Shown piece after piece: positions 18,740 to 27,658 of a DNA stretch of 64,000 nt. How positions within the stretch are numbered: position 1 is the stretch's first letter; each line of letters begins with the position of its first letter. The translations under genes were made by a program, and so were the position numbers. Origin of the DNA: Streptococcus hyointestinalis (GTDB lineage: Bacteria; Bacillota; Bacilli; Lactobacillales; Streptococcaceae); assembly GCF_900459405.1 (NCBI RefSeq), contig NZ_UHFN01000007.1, forward strand, positions 434,001 to 498,000, in the 5' to 3' direction. The notes under the pieces were generated by a model, which did not search any database, was not told where the DNA came from, and was given only the letters and a program-made list of their open reading frames with translations.

Positions 18740-19738
18740 ATGACAATCAGTTTATTGGCAGGTGCTATTGCGTTTATACTAACCGTTCTTGCAATGCCAA
18801 GGTTTATCCGTTATTACCAATTAAAGAAAATTGGTGGTCAACAAATGCACGAAGATGTTAAGCAGCACCTAGCAAAGGCTGGGACACCTACGATGGGAGG
18901 GACAGTCTTTCTAGTAGTTGCTATCATTGTAGGATTTGTCTTTAGCTTGTTTGGCAAAGCTCCTCTAGGCGCTCCGCTTGGTATTTTACTGGTCGTTTTG
19001 ATTTATGGGATTATCGGCTTTTTAGATGATTTCTTGAAAATTTTCAAACAAATCAACGAAGGGCTCACGCCTTGGCAGAAGATGAGCTTGCAGATTATTG
19101 CAGGGCTGCTCTTCTATTTTATCCATGTGCGTCCAAGTGGGACAGACTCGATTAACATCTTTGGCTATCATCTTCATCTAGGCGTCTTTTATCTACTCTT
19201 TGTGCTTTTCTGGGTTGTCGGCTTTTCAAATGCGGTCAACCTAACAGATGGTATTGATGGACTAGCGTCTATCTCTGTTGTGATTAGTTTGGTTGCTTAC
19301 GCTATTATTGCCATTATGCAAAAGCAGTTTGATATTTTGACCATTATTGTGACCATGATTGGGGCATTGCTAGGTTTCTTTGTCTTTAACCACAAGCCAG
19401 CTAAGGTCTTTATGGGAGATGTCGGCAGTCTCGCTCTTGGTGCTATGCTGGCTGCCATCTCCATTGCCCTGCGTCAAGAGTGGACACTACTTCTCATTGG
19501 TTTTGTCTATGTCTTTGAGACAGCCTCTGTCATGCTACAGGTGACTTACTTTAAATACACCAAGAAAAAAACAGGAGAAGGCAAGCGTATCTTTAGGATG
19601 ACACCTTTTCATCATCACCTAGAGCTAGGTGGTTTGACTGGGAAAGGGTCAACTTGGAGTGAGTGGAGAGTTGACGCTTTCTTGTGGGGTGTTGGGATTG
19701 TCATGTCAGCCATCACCCTAGCCATTCTCTATTTATAA
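18740..19738 (+). CDS. mraY: Phospho-N-acetylmuramoyl-pentapeptide-transferase
   Basis: This 332-residue integral membrane enzyme of about ten helices makes lipid I from UDP-MurNAc-pentapeptide and undecaprenyl phosphate. Catalytic motifs are [27 protein letters not shown] and the C-terminal [15 protein letters not shown] precedes the ATG. It is the last gene of the cluster, and a terminator follows its stop codon. Confidence 0.97.
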   Translation: MTISLLAGAIAFILTVLAMPRFIRYYQLKKIGGQQMHEDVKQHLAKAGTPTMGGTVFLVVAIIVGFVFSLFGKAPLGAPLGILLVVLIYGIIGFLDDFLKIFKQINEGLTPWQKMSLQIIAGLLFYFIHVRPSGTDSINIFGYHLHLGVFYLLFVLFWVVGFSNAVNLTDGIDGLASISVVISLVAYAIIAIMQKQFDILTIIVTMIGALLGFFVFNHKPAKVFMGDVGSLALGAMLAAISIALRQEWTLLLIGFVYVFETASVMLQVTYFKYTKKKTGEGKRIFRMTPFHHHLELGGLTGKGSTWSEWRVDAFLWGVGIVMSAITLAILYL

Positions 19739-19744
19739 GGTAAG

Positions 19745-19770
19745 AGACTGAGAATTTCCTCAGTCTTTTG
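19745..19770 (+). terminator. Intrinsic terminator of the rsmH-mraY cluster
   Basis: Arms AGACTGAG and CTCAGTCT around AATTTC, then T4. Confidence 0.82.
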
Positions 19771-19797
19771 CTTTTTAAAGGGCAATCATGCTATAAT
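19768..19797 (+). promoter_or_regulatory. Promoter of the cshB-like helicase gene
   Basis: TTGCTT (19768-19773) and extended TGC TATAAT (-10 at 19792-19797) with 18 bp spacing, directly after the preceding terminator. An in-frame start at 19768 lies inside this promoter and is not used. Confidence 0.65.
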
Positions 19798-19827
19798 AAA
19801 AGGAACGAAAACAAAGAGAGAGAAGAT

Positions 19828-21171
19828 ATGACTTTTAGAGATTTTAACTTTAAACCCTACATTCAAGAAGCGCTTGATGAGCTTCACTTTGTCGATCCAA
19901 CACCCGTTCAGCAAAAGCTGATTCCAGTTGTGCGCTCTGGGCGTGACTTAGTCGGTGAGTCAAAGACAGGCTCAGGAAAGACCCACACTTTCTTGCTTCC
20001 TATTTTTGAGAAATTAGATGAAGCTAAAAATGAAACACAAGTGGTTATCACAGCTCCTAGCCGTGAGCTGGCAACCCAGATTTACCAAGCAACCAAGCAA
20101 ATCGCAAGCCATGCCAAGAATCCTATTCGCATTGGGCACTATGTGGGTGGTACGGACAAGAAGCGCCAGATTGAAAAGCTCAAGGCGAACCAACCGCATA
20201 TCGTTATCGGCACGCCTGGGCGTATCTATGACTTAGTCGCGTCTTCTGACCTTGATATTCACAAGGCGCATACTTTTGTTGTGGATGAGGCGGATATGAC
20301 CTTAGACATGGGCTTTTTGGGGACTGTGGACAAGATTGCAGCCAGTCTGCCAAAGGACGTGCAGATTTTGGTCTTTTCAGCTACCATTCCGCAAAAATTG
20401 CAACCTTTCTTGAAGAAATATCTGACCAATCCTGTCATGGAAACTATCAAGACAGAGACGGTCATCGCAGACACTATCGACAACTGGTTGATTTCCACTA
20501 AAGGACGTGATAAAAATGCGCAAATCCTAGAAATCTCAAAGCTCTTGCAGCCATTTCTTGCCATGATTTTTGTCAATACCAAGGAACGTGCTGATGATTT
20601 GCATGCTTATCTGTCCAGCAATGGGCTCAAGGTGGCAAAGATTCACGGAGGAATCTCGCCACGTGAGCGTAAGCGTATCATGAACCAAGTCAAGCAGCTA
20701 GACTATGAGTACATTGTCGCAACGGACCTTGCAGCACGTGGGATTGATATTGAGGGCGTGAGCCATGTCATCAACGACAGCATTCCTCAAGACCTATCTT
20801 TCTTTGTCCACCGTGTTGGGCGTACAGGGCGTAATGGGCTTTCTGGTATTGCCATTACCCTTTATCAGCCAAGCGACGACTCTGATATTCGAGAGCTGGA
20901 GAAGATGGGCATTCGCTTTGTACCAAAGGTCATCAAAAATGGTGAGTTTCAAGACACTTATGACCGTGACCGCAGGGCAAATCGTGAAAAATCTTACCAA
21001 AAACTGGACACTGAAATGATTGGTTTGGTGAAAAAGAAAAAGAAAAAAATCAAACCGGGCTACAAGAAAAAAATCCAGTGGAAAGTGGATGAAAAGCGCC
21101 GCAAAGAACGCCGTGCCGCCAACCGTGCTAAAGGACGTTCAGAGCGTAAAGCCAAGCGCCAAAGTTTTTAA
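19828..21171 (+). CDS. cshB: DEAD-box ATP-dependent RNA helicase, CshB-like
   Basis: The 447-residue helicase has all superfamily 2 motifs: Q motif PTPVQQKLIP, motif I SKTGSGKTHT, Ia PSRELA, Ib TPGR, II DEAD, III SAT, V ATDLAARGID and VI HRVGRTGR. The C-terminus (about residues 395-447) is strongly basic and probably binds RNA. The overall form matches Bacillus CshB, which helps cold-growth RNA remodelling. ATG 19828 follows GAGAGAAGA and the family-typical MTFRDFNFKP. It is a single-gene unit between its own promoter and terminator. Confidence 0.9.
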   Translation: MTFRDFNFKPYIQEALDELHFVDPTPVQQKLIPVVRSGRDLVGESKTGSGKTHTFLLPIFEKLDEAKNETQVVITAPSRELATQIYQATKQIASHAKNPIRIGHYVGGTDKKRQIEKLKANQPHIVIGTPGRIYDLVASSDLDIHKAHTFVVDEADMTLDMGFLGTVDKIAASLPKDVQILVFSATIPQKLQPFLKKYLTNPVMETIKTETVIADTIDNWLISTKGRDKNAQILEISKLLQPFLAMIFVNTKERADDLHAYLSSNGLKVAKIHGGISPRERKRIMNQVKQLDYEYIVATDLAARGIDIEGVSHVINDSIPQDLSFFVHRVGRTGRNGLSGIAITLYQPSDDSDIRELEKMGIRFVPKVIKNGEFQDTYDRDRRANREKSYQKLDTEMIGLVKKKKKKIKPGYKKKIQWKVDEKRRKERRAANRAKGRSERKAKRQSF

Positions 21172-21179
21172 AACCAACA

Positions 21180-21204
21180 AGCACCTCAATCGAGGTGCTT
21201 TTGT
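21180..21204 (+). terminator. Intrinsic terminator of the helicase gene
   Basis: Arms AGCACCTC and GAGGTGCT around AATC, then TTT. Confidence 0.75.
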
Positions 21205-21303
21205 GATAGCTTTTTCTTATAGCTTGATAGAAAAGAGGTATTAGTCAAGTCTGCCAATTGGTGTTAGACTAGTCTTACATCGAACTTAAACAGAAAGATT
21301 GGT

Positions 21304-22119
21304 ATGTCTATGAAACGGATGAAGATTCTTTTTTTAGCTCTAGCTGTTCTCTTGGCTGGTGCAAGCCTTAGCGCTTACGCTGACAGCAAGGAGACACTTG
21401 TCGTTGCGACAGACTCTGATACAGCTCCCTTTACCTATAAGAAAGGTAATAGCTTTAAAGGCTATGACATCGATGTGGTCAAGGCGATTTTTAAGGGGTC
21501 TAAGTACAAGGTCACCTTTAAGACGGTGCCTTTTGACAGTATCACTGTCGGTCTGGACGCTGGCAAGTACGACCTAGCTGCTAATGACTATAACTACAAC
21601 GAAGAGCGTGCGCAAAAATACCTCTTCTCAGATCCTATCTCACGCTCTAACTATGCTATCACCTCTGCTAAAGGTAAGAAATACACCTCTCTCAGCCAGC
21701 TCTCAGGTAAAACCACAGAAGCTATCGCAGGCTCTAACTACGCACAGATTTTAGAAAATTGGAACGCTGAACACCCAGACAAGACACCAATCACTATCAA
21801 CTATGTCGAAGGGACAACAGGTATCTCCAGCCGTTTGAAAAATATCGAGAATGGCAAGATTGACTTTATCCTCTACGACGCCATCTCATCTAGCTACATC
21901 GTCAAAGACCAAGGCATGGACCTGACAGTCTCAAGCGTCAAGGACAAGGTCGAAAAATCAACCGAAGGTCTTGAGTACCTGCTCCTTCCTAAAAATGATA
22001 AAGGAAAAACACTCAAAACCTTTATTGATAAGCGTATCAAAGCCTTGAAAAAAGATGGCACTCTAGCTAAACTCAGCCAAACCTATTTTGGTGGGGATTA
22101 TGTGAGTGACATTGATTGA
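21304..22119 (+). CDS. Amino-acid ABC transporter substrate-binding protein (SBP family 3)
   Basis: The 271-residue protein has a Sec signal peptide (about residues 1-27, probable cleavage after SAYA) and a type II periplasmic-binding fold with FKGYDIDVVKAIF and the family-3 segment KYDLAANDYNYNEERA. Neighbouring permease and ATPase genes and their order before trxB match the cystine importer (Tcy type) region of S. mutans, so cystine or another polar amino acid is likely. Most Gram-positive SBPs are lipoproteins; here no lipobox cysteine is present. The gene has its own terminator, apart from the permease/ATPase unit. Confidence 0.88.
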   Translation: MSMKRMKILFLALAVLLAGASLSAYADSKETLVVATDSDTAPFTYKKGNSFKGYDIDVVKAIFKGSKYKVTFKTVPFDSITVGLDAGKYDLAANDYNYNEERAQKYLFSDPISRSNYAITSAKGKKYTSLSQLSGKTTEAIAGSNYAQILENWNAEHPDKTPITINYVEGTTGISSRLKNIENGKIDFILYDAISSSYIVKDQGMDLTVSSVKDKVEKSTEGLEYLLLPKNDKGKTLKTFIDKRIKALKKDGTLAKLSQTYFGGDYVSDID

Positions 22120-22126
22120 GTCTTAT

Positions 22127-22155
22127 AAAAAAGCTATCACAGTGATAGCTTTTTC
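22127..22155 (+). terminator. Intrinsic terminator after the SBP gene
   Basis: Arms AAAAGCTATCA and TGATAGCTTTT around CAG, then further T residues. It separates SBP transcription from the permease and ATPase genes. Confidence 0.82.
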
Positions 22156-22180
22156 TTATCACTGGATGAGGTTTAAATCA

Positions 22181-22210
22181 TTTACAAAATCGCTCTTGTG
22201 GTGTTACAAT
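22181..22210 (+). promoter_or_regulatory. Candidate promoter of the permease-ATPase pair
   Basis: TTTACA (22181-22186) and TACAAT (22205-22210) with 18 bp spacing. An alternative extended -10, TGG TAAAAT, ends at 22218. Confidence 0.5.
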
Positions 22211-22247
22211 GGTAAAATAGAAAAACGATAGAAAAGGAAAATAGCAG

Positions 22248-23045
22248 ATGAATTTAGTCTTAGCATCATGGGCTTGGTACGATCGCTTAATGGAGTATAT
22301 CCCATCTGGTCAGACCTTTAGTCTACGTGCCGTCTTTAACGGCATTCCAGAGATTTTAAGCCGCCTGCCGATTACTCTTAGTTTAACTTTTTTTGGCGCT
22401 TTATTTGGCTTACTTCTAGCCCTGTTGTTTGCCATTGTCAAAATCAATAAAACCAAAATCATCTATCCTATCCAAGCTGTTTTTGTAAGCTTCTTGCGTG
22501 GGACACCGATTTTGGTGCAATTGATGCTGACTTACTACGGTATTCCGCTCTTTCTCAATTACCTGAATAAACGCTACGGTTTCAACTGGAATGTCAATGC
22601 CATTCCTGCTGAGGTCTTTGCCATTGCAGCCTTTGCTTTTAACGAGGCTGCCTACACCAGTGAAACTTTGCGTGCTGCTATTTTAGCGGTCAATGATGGC
22701 GAGATTGAGGCAGCTAAGAGTCTAGGGATGACAACAGCTCAGATTTATCGTCGTGTCATCATTCCAAATGCTGCGGTCATTGCGACTCCAACCTTGATTA
22801 ACAGTTTGATTGGCTTGACCAAGGGAACCTCACTTGCCTTTAACGCAGGGATTGTCGAGATGTTTGCTGAAGCCAAGATTTTAGGTGGTTCAGACTATCG
22901 CTACTTTGAGCGCTTTATCTCGGTTGCCCTTGTCTACTGGGTGATTAGTATCATCATCGAGCAGATTGGAAACTTCGTTGAGCGTCGTATGGCGATAAAG
23001 ACTCCAGAGACGATTACCAATATAATTACGGAAGGAGAACATTGA
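22248..23045 (+). CDS. Amino-acid ABC transporter permease (HisM type)
   Basis: This 265-residue membrane protein has about five helices. The EAA-loop motif EIEAAKSLGM (about residues 154-163) contacts the ATPase, and EAAYTSETLRAAI precedes it as in polar amino-acid permeases. An AAAAGGAAAA ribosome site lies upstream. The stop TGA overlaps the ATG of the ATPase gene by one base. Together with that ATPase and the upstream SBP it forms an importer. Confidence 0.93.
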   Translation: MNLVLASWAWYDRLMEYIPSGQTFSLRAVFNGIPEILSRLPITLSLTFFGALFGLLLALLFAIVKINKTKIIYPIQAVFVSFLRGTPILVQLMLTYYGIPLFLNYLNKRYGFNWNVNAIPAEVFAIAAFAFNEAAYTSETLRAAILAVNDGEIEAAKSLGMTTAQIYRRVIIPNAAVIATPTLINSLIGLTKGTSLAFNAGIVEMFAEAKILGGSDYRYFERFISVALVYWVISIIIEQIGNFVERRMAIKTPETITNIITEGEH

Positions 23046-23788
23046 TGATTACCATTGAACATTTATCAAAATCTTTTTCTGGCAATAAGGTGCTGGATGA
23101 CTTGAGCCTAACCATTGAGCAAGGGGAGGTTGTTGCGCTTATCGGTGCTTCTGGTGCTGGGAAGTCTACTTTCTTGCGTAGCCTAAACTACCTTGAAGAG
23201 CCAGATTCAGGCATTATCACCATTGATGATTTCAAGGTGGATTTTAAAACCATTACTAAGGAGCAGATTTTGGCGTTACGCAGAAAGCTTGCTATGGTGT
23301 TTCAGCAGTTCAATCTCTTTGAGCGTCGCACAGCCCTTGACAATGTCAAAGAAGGTCTAAAAGTGGTAAAAAAAATGTCTGACCAAGAAGCGACAGCTAT
23401 TGCCAAGGAAGAGCTAGCCAAGGTCGGACTGTCTGACCGTGAAAACCACTATCCAAGACACCTCTCAGGTGGGCAAAAGCAGCGTGTGGCACTGGCTCGT
23501 GCGCTTGCTATGAAGCCAGATGTGCTCTTGCTTGATGAGCCAACCAGTGCCCTTGACCCAGAGCTTGTCGGTGAGGTCGAAAAATCCATCGCCAACGCAG
23601 CCAAGCAAGGACAGACCATGGTACTTGTCAGCCACGATATGAACTTTGTCTATCAAGTGGCAGATAAGGTTCTCTTTTTGGAAAATGGGCGTATCCTTGA
23701 GCAGGGCACACCAGAAGAAATCTTTAAGCACCCTAAAAAAGAGCGCACCAAAGAATTTTTTGCGAATTATAGTAAAACCTATGTTTAA
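23045..23788 (+). CDS. Amino-acid ABC transporter ATP-binding protein
   Basis: The 247-residue ATPase of the polar-amino-acid (GlnQ/HisP/TcyC) group has Walker A GASGAGKST, Q-loop VFQQFNLF, signature LSGGQKQR, Walker B VLLLDEPTSALDPE and switch VSHDM. ATG 23045 follows GAAGGAGAA and overlaps the permease stop; a TTG one codon earlier is less likely. An internal hairpin and small leader region follow before the next gene. Confidence 0.95.
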   Translation: MITIEHLSKSFSGNKVLDDLSLTIEQGEVVALIGASGAGKSTFLRSLNYLEEPDSGIITIDDFKVDFKTITKEQILALRRKLAMVFQQFNLFERRTALDNVKEGLKVVKKMSDQEATAIAKEELAKVGLSDRENHYPRHLSGGQKQRVALARALAMKPDVLLLDEPTSALDPELVGEVEKSIANAAKQGQTMVLVSHDMNFVYQVADKVLFLENGRILEQGTPEEIFKHPKKERTKEFFANYSKTYV

Positions 23789-23799
23789 GGCGGAACTTT

Positions 23800-23808
23800 T
23801 GTTATAAT
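23800..23808 (+). promoter_or_regulatory. Extended -10 promoter downstream of the ATPase gene
   Basis: TGTTATAAT with a perfect TATAAT at 23803-23808. The -35 region is weak. It could drive the DUF4059 gene or a short RNA ending at the hairpin at 23879-23906. Confidence 0.45.
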
Positions 23809-23814
23809 GAAAAG

Positions 23815-23908
23815 TGATTGTCACTAAAAAGGTGATATATAAGCGCATTAAACAGTCTTAGAAGTGATGTTTATAGCGAGGTTGAGGCTTAGTCCCAACC
23901 TTTTTCGT
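23815..23908 (+). ncRNA. Candidate small RNA or DUF4059 leader
   Basis: The span lies between a perfect TATAAT and a terminator-like hairpin (AGGTTG...CAACCT plus T5 at 23879-23906). It has no ORF of note. It could be a small RNA of about 95 nt, or an attenuated 5' leader of the downstream small gene. No known RNA family is recognised. Confidence 0.3.
23879..23906 (+). terminator. Terminator-like hairpin before DUF4059 gene
   Basis: Arms AGGTTG and CAACCT flank an inner GG/CC pairing and are followed by T5. It lies 32 bp before the next start codon. Confidence 0.55.
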
Positions 23909-23937
23909 ATGATAATCTAAGGATAAGAGGTTTTGGT

Positions 23938-24162
23938 ATGTTTTTTCAAATGGTGCAATTTTACGGCTCTGGCTTGCTGACAGCTTTGATAGTGACTCTA
24001 GTAGTGAGTGGGATATGGCTCTTGTGGCGGATGTCTAGACATAAGGATAAAACAGCTAAAGAACGTCAGGCATTTTTATATGATATGATTATCATCACTT
24101 TGATTACTGTCCCTATACTTGCCTTTGCCTTTACCACGCTGATTGTCATGTTGAGAGCATAA
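23938..24162 (+). CDS. DUF4059 family small membrane protein
   Basis: This 74-residue protein has two hydrophobic segments (about residues 10-30 and 50-71) joined by a basic loop (RMSRHKDKTAKERQ). It matches the small streptococcal DUF4059 proteins found between the amino-acid transporter and trxB. The function is unknown. AAGAGGTTTTGGT precedes the ATG. Confidence 0.75.
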   Translation: MFFQMVQFYGSGLLTALIVTLVVSGIWLLWRMSRHKDKTAKERQAFLYDMIIITLITVPILAFAFTTLIVMLRA

Positions 24163-24165
24163 CAG

Positions 24166-24194
24166 TTGGCTTTTTTGACCTTTTGCTATACAAT
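24166..24194 (+). promoter_or_regulatory. Promoter of trxB
   Basis: TTGGCT (24166-24171) and TACAAT (24189-24194), 17 bp apart, start just after the DUF4059 stop codon. Confidence 0.55.
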
Positions 24195-24243
24195 ATAGGC
24201 TACAAACAGCAGTTGACGTTTTATCAGTTAAGGAGGATATGTG

Positions 24244-25158
24244 ATGTACGATACATTGATTATTGGTTCAGGACCAGCAGGGATGACAGCAGCTCTCTAT
24301 GCTGCTAGATCTAACCTCAAAGTAGGGATTATTGAGCAAGGTGCTCCTGGTGGTCAGATGAACAACACCTTTGAGATTGAAAATTATCCAGGATATGATA
24401 ATATCTCAGGACCAGAGCTTTCCATGAAGATGTACGAGCCACTTGAGAAATTCAAGGTTGAAAACATCTACGGTATCGTCCAAAAAGTAGAAGTTGATGG
24501 TGACATCAAGCGTGTCATCACTGAGGATGCTAGCTACGAAGCAAAGACCATCGTCCTTGCTACAGGTGCCAAGTATCGTCTCTTGGGTGTGCCTGGTGAG
24601 GAAGAGTATACCAGCCGTGGCGTTTCTTACTGTGCGGTGTGTGACGGTGCTTTCTTTAGAGACCAGGACCTGCTAGTTGTCGGTGGTGGCGACTCTGCGG
24701 TAGAAGAGGCTATCTACCTCACGCAGTTTGCCAAGTCAGTGACGATTATCCACCGTCGTGACGAGTTGCGTGCGCAAAAGATTATCCAAGATAGAGCCTT
24801 TGCCAATGACAAAATCCACTTTATCTGGGATTCAGTTGTTAAGGAAATCAAGGGTGATGAGACAAAGGTGAGTGGTGTCCTTGTGGAAAATGTCAAGACA
24901 GGTGAGCTATCTGAGCATGCCTTTGGAGGCATTTTCATCTATGTCGGTATGAATCCAGCCTCACACATGGTGTCTGACCTTGGTATCACAGATGAGAATG
25001 GCTGGGTCATCACAGACACAGACATGACCACAAGTGTTCCTGGTGTCTTTGCTATTGGGGACGTCAGACAAAAGGACCTCCGTCAGATTGCAACAGCCGT
25101 TGGTGAGGGGGCTATCGCAGGACAGGGCGTCTATCACTACATCACAGAACATTACTAG
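24244..25158 (+). CDS. trxB: Thioredoxin-disulfide reductase
   Basis: This 304-residue flavoenzyme reduces thioredoxin with NADPH. The FAD-binding GSGPAGMTAALYAAR is at the N-terminus, the redox disulfide CAVC is at Cys130/Cys133, the NADPH site is GGGDSAVEEA, and FAIGDVRQKDLRQI is at the C-terminus. ATG 24244 is preferred over GTG 24241 because AAGGAGG lies 7 bp upstream. It forms a unit with its own promoter and terminator in a region otherwise for amino-acid uptake and NAD synthesis. Confidence 0.96.
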   Translation: MYDTLIIGSGPAGMTAALYAARSNLKVGIIEQGAPGGQMNNTFEIENYPGYDNISGPELSMKMYEPLEKFKVENIYGIVQKVEVDGDIKRVITEDASYEAKTIVLATGAKYRLLGVPGEEEYTSRGVSYCAVCDGAFFRDQDLLVVGGGDSAVEEAIYLTQFAKSVTIIHRRDELRAQKIIQDRAFANDKIHFIWDSVVKEIKGDETKVSGVLVENVKTGELSEHAFGGIFIYVGMNPASHMVSDLGITDENGWVITDTDMTTSVPGVFAIGDVRQKDLRQIATAVGEGAIAGQGVYHYITEHY

Positions 25159-25165
25159 AATAGAG

Positions 25166-25192
25166 AGTCTAGGCAAAGCCCTAGGCTTTTTT
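25166..25192 (+). terminator. Intrinsic terminator of trxB
   Basis: Arms AGTCTAGG and CCTAGGCTT around CAAAGC, then T6. Confidence 0.75.
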
Positions 25193-25222
25193 GCTGTGAT
25201 ATGTTCTAAAAATCACAATGTT

Positions 25223-25251
25223 TTAACCTTATTTTTAAAATATGTTATAAT
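25223..25251 (+). promoter_or_regulatory. Promoter of pncB-nadE
   Basis: An extended -10, TGT TATAAT (TATAAT 25246-25251), lies 17 bp after a weak TTAACC (25223-25228). Confidence 0.55.
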
Positions 25252-25296
25252 GTTAACTAATGATGAAAGCGGGCGAGCCCGTCTGGAGGAGTATCT

Positions 25297-26757
25297 ATGT
25301 TTCAAGACGATAGTTTAACCTTGCACACCGATCTCTATCAGATCAATATGATGCAGGTCTATTTCGAGCAGGGCATTCATGATAAAAATGCAGTCTTTGA
25401 AGTTTATTTTCGAAAAGAGCCTTTTAAAAATGGCTACGCTGTTTTTGCAGGTTTAGAGCGTATCGTGCGGTATCTGGAAAATCTCAAGTTTTCTGAAAGC
25501 GATCTGGCTTACCTAGAGACGCTAGGTTATGACGAGCCTTTTTTAGATTATCTTCGTCATTTGGAGATTACCTTGTCTGTGCGCTCAGCTAGAGAGGGCG
25601 ATCTGGTCTTTGCCAATGAACCTATCGTGCAAATCGAAGGGCCACTAGCTCAGTGCCAGTTGGTGGAGACAGCGATTTTAAATATTGTCAATTTTCAAAC
25701 CTTGGTGGCGACCAAGGCAGCTCGCATTCGCTCGGTGATTGATGATGAGCCGCTCTTAGAGTTTGGCACACGCCGTGCCCAAGAGATGGACGCTGCTATC
25801 TGGGGGACACGTGCAGCGGTCATTGGTGGCGCCAATGCAACGTCCAATGTGCGTGCTGGCAAGCTCTTTGGCATTCCTGTCTCAGGGACGCATGCGCATG
25901 CGCTTGTGCAGGCTTATGGCAATGACTACGAGGCTTTCAAAGCTTACGCTAAAACTCACAAGGACTGTGTTTTTCTAGTGGACACCTTTGATACGCTTCG
26001 AAGCGGTGTGCCAACGGCTATTCGTGTCGCAAAGGAACTGGGAGACAGTATCAATTTCTTGGGCGTGCGCTTAGACTCTGGTGACCTTGCCTATCTGTCT
26101 AAAAAAGTCCGCCAGCAACTGGACGAGGCAGGATTTCCTGATGCTAAGATTTACGCTTCTAACGACCTTGATGAAAATACCATCCTCAACCTCAAAATGC
26201 AAAAGGCTAAGATAGATGTCTGGGGCGTTGGGACCAAGCTGATTACAGCCTATGACCAGCCAGCGCTCGGTGCGGTCTATAAGATTGTCTCTATCGAGGA
26301 CGATAATGGGCAAATGGTTGACCGTATCAAGCTCTCAAACAACGCTGAAAAAGTCTCAACCCCAGGCAAAAAACAGGTTTGGCGCATTACTAGCCGTGAA
26401 AAAGGCAAGTCTGAAGGAGACTATATCACTTTTTCTGACAGCGATGTGACCAGTCTTGATGAGATTGAGATGTTCCATCCGACCTATACTTATATCAACA
26501 AAACCGTGCGTGATTTTGACGCTGTGCCGCTTCTAGTAGACATCTTTGACAAGGGAGAGCTGGTCTACAGTCTGCCGAGTCTTGAGGACATCCAAGTCTA
26601 TGCCAGAAAAGAGTTTGACAAGCTCTGGGATGAGTACAAGCGGGTGCTCAATCCACAAGATTATCCCGTGGACTTGGCACGTGATGTTTGGCAGCACAAG
26701 ATGAACTTAATTGACCGTATCCGCCGTGATACCTATGCCAAAGGAGAAGTAAAATGA
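25297..26757 (+). CDS. pncB: Nicotinate phosphoribosyltransferase
   Basis: The 486-residue enzyme converts nicotinate and PRPP to nicotinate mononucleotide, the entry step of the Preiss-Handler NAD salvage route. The N-terminus ([17 protein letters not shown]) and the substrate-binding EFGTRRAQ and [12 protein letters not shown] segments are diagnostic. A GGAGG ribosome site precedes the ATG. The last 4 bp overlap nadE (ATGA), so the two steps are co-translated. Confidence 0.96.
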   Translation: MFQDDSLTLHTDLYQINMMQVYFEQGIHDKNAVFEVYFRKEPFKNGYAVFAGLERIVRYLENLKFSESDLAYLETLGYDEPFLDYLRHLEITLSVRSAREGDLVFANEPIVQIEGPLAQCQLVETAILNIVNFQTLVATKAARIRSVIDDEPLLEFGTRRAQEMDAAIWGTRAAVIGGANATSNVRAGKLFGIPVSGTHAHALVQAYGNDYEAFKAYAKTHKDCVFLVDTFDTLRSGVPTAIRVAKELGDSINFLGVRLDSGDLAYLSKKVRQQLDEAGFPDAKIYASNDLDENTILNLKMQKAKIDVWGVGTKLITAYDQPALGAVYKIVSIEDDNGQMVDRIKLSNNAEKVSTPGKKQVWRITSREKGKSEGDYITFSDSDVTSLDEIEMFHPTYTYINKTVRDFDAVPLLVDIFDKGELVYSLPSLEDIQVYARKEFDKLWDEYKRVLNPQDYPVDLARDVWQHKMNLIDRIRRDTYAKGEVK

Positions 26758-27578
26758 CCTTACAAGAAGATATTATCAGCCAATTAGGCGTTAAGCCGAC
26801 CATCAACCCAGAAGAAGAAGTCAGAAAATCCATTGATTTTCTAAAAGCCTACATGCTAAAACACCCATTCCTTAAAACCTATGTCTTAGGTATTTCAGGA
26901 GGACAGGACTCTAGCTTGTCAGGGCGTCTTGCTCAGCTTGCCGTTGAGGAATTGAGAGCTGAAACAAAGGAAAATTATCAGTTTATCGCTATTCGCTTGC
27001 CTTATGGCGTGCAGGCTGATGAGGACGATGCGCAAGCTGCGCTTTCCTTTATCAAACCAGACAAAACCATGACCATCAACATCAAAGGCGCTGTTGATGC
27101 GCAGGTAGCTGCCCTAGAGGAAGCGGGACTTAGCATTTCAGACTTTAATAAAGGCAACATCAAGGCACGTCAGCGCATGATTAGCCAGTATGCTGTGGCT
27201 GGTGAGACCTCTGGTGCTGTTATTGGGACAGACCACGCTGCAGAAAACCTCACAGGCTTTTTCACCAAGTTTGGTGATGGTGGTGCGGATATTTTACCAA
27301 TTTTCCGTCTCAATAAACGCCAAGGCAAGCAGTTGCTCGAGTATCTAGGAGCTGACAAAGCGCTTTATGAAAAAGTGCCGACAGCTGACCTCGAAGTGGA
27401 AAAACCAGGTATTGCTGACGAGGTAGCGCTTGGTGTCACTTACAATGAGATTGACGACTACCTAGAAGGCAAAACCATCTCCAAGTCTGCCCAAGACATC
27501 ATCGAAAACTGGTGGAAAAAAGGCGAACATAAACGTCACTTGCCAATTACCATATTTGATGATTTTTGGAAAGCCTAA
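26754..27578 (+). CDS. nadE: NH3-dependent NAD(+) synthetase
   Basis: The 274-residue enzyme amidates nicotinate adenine dinucleotide to NAD+. The PP-loop [12 protein letters not shown] (about residues 46-57) binds ATP. It lacks a glutaminase domain, so ammonia is the nitrogen donor. [20 protein letters not shown] is the conserved central region. It overlaps pncB by 4 bp. Confidence 0.96.
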   Translation: MTLQEDIISQLGVKPTINPEEEVRKSIDFLKAYMLKHPFLKTYVLGISGGQDSSLSGRLAQLAVEELRAETKENYQFIAIRLPYGVQADEDDAQAALSFIKPDKTMTINIKGAVDAQVAALEEAGLSISDFNKGNIKARQRMISQYAVAGETSGAVIGTDHAAENLTGFFTKFGDGGADILPIFRLNKRQGKQLLEYLGADKALYEKVPTADLEVEKPGIADEVALGVTYNEIDDYLEGKTISKSAQDIIENWWKKGEHKRHLPITIFDDFWKA

Positions 27579-27589
27579 GCCATTACGAC

Positions 27590-27617
27590 TTGAAAAAATC
27601 TAAGAAAGGTCTATAAT
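27590..27617 (+). promoter_or_regulatory. Promoter of pepC
   Basis: TTGAAA (27590-27595) and TATAAT (27612-27617) with 16 bp spacing, 41 bp before the ATG. Confidence 0.7.
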
Positions 27618-27658
27618 GGTAAGTGTTATCATACATTAAATGCCACAAAGGAGGAACT

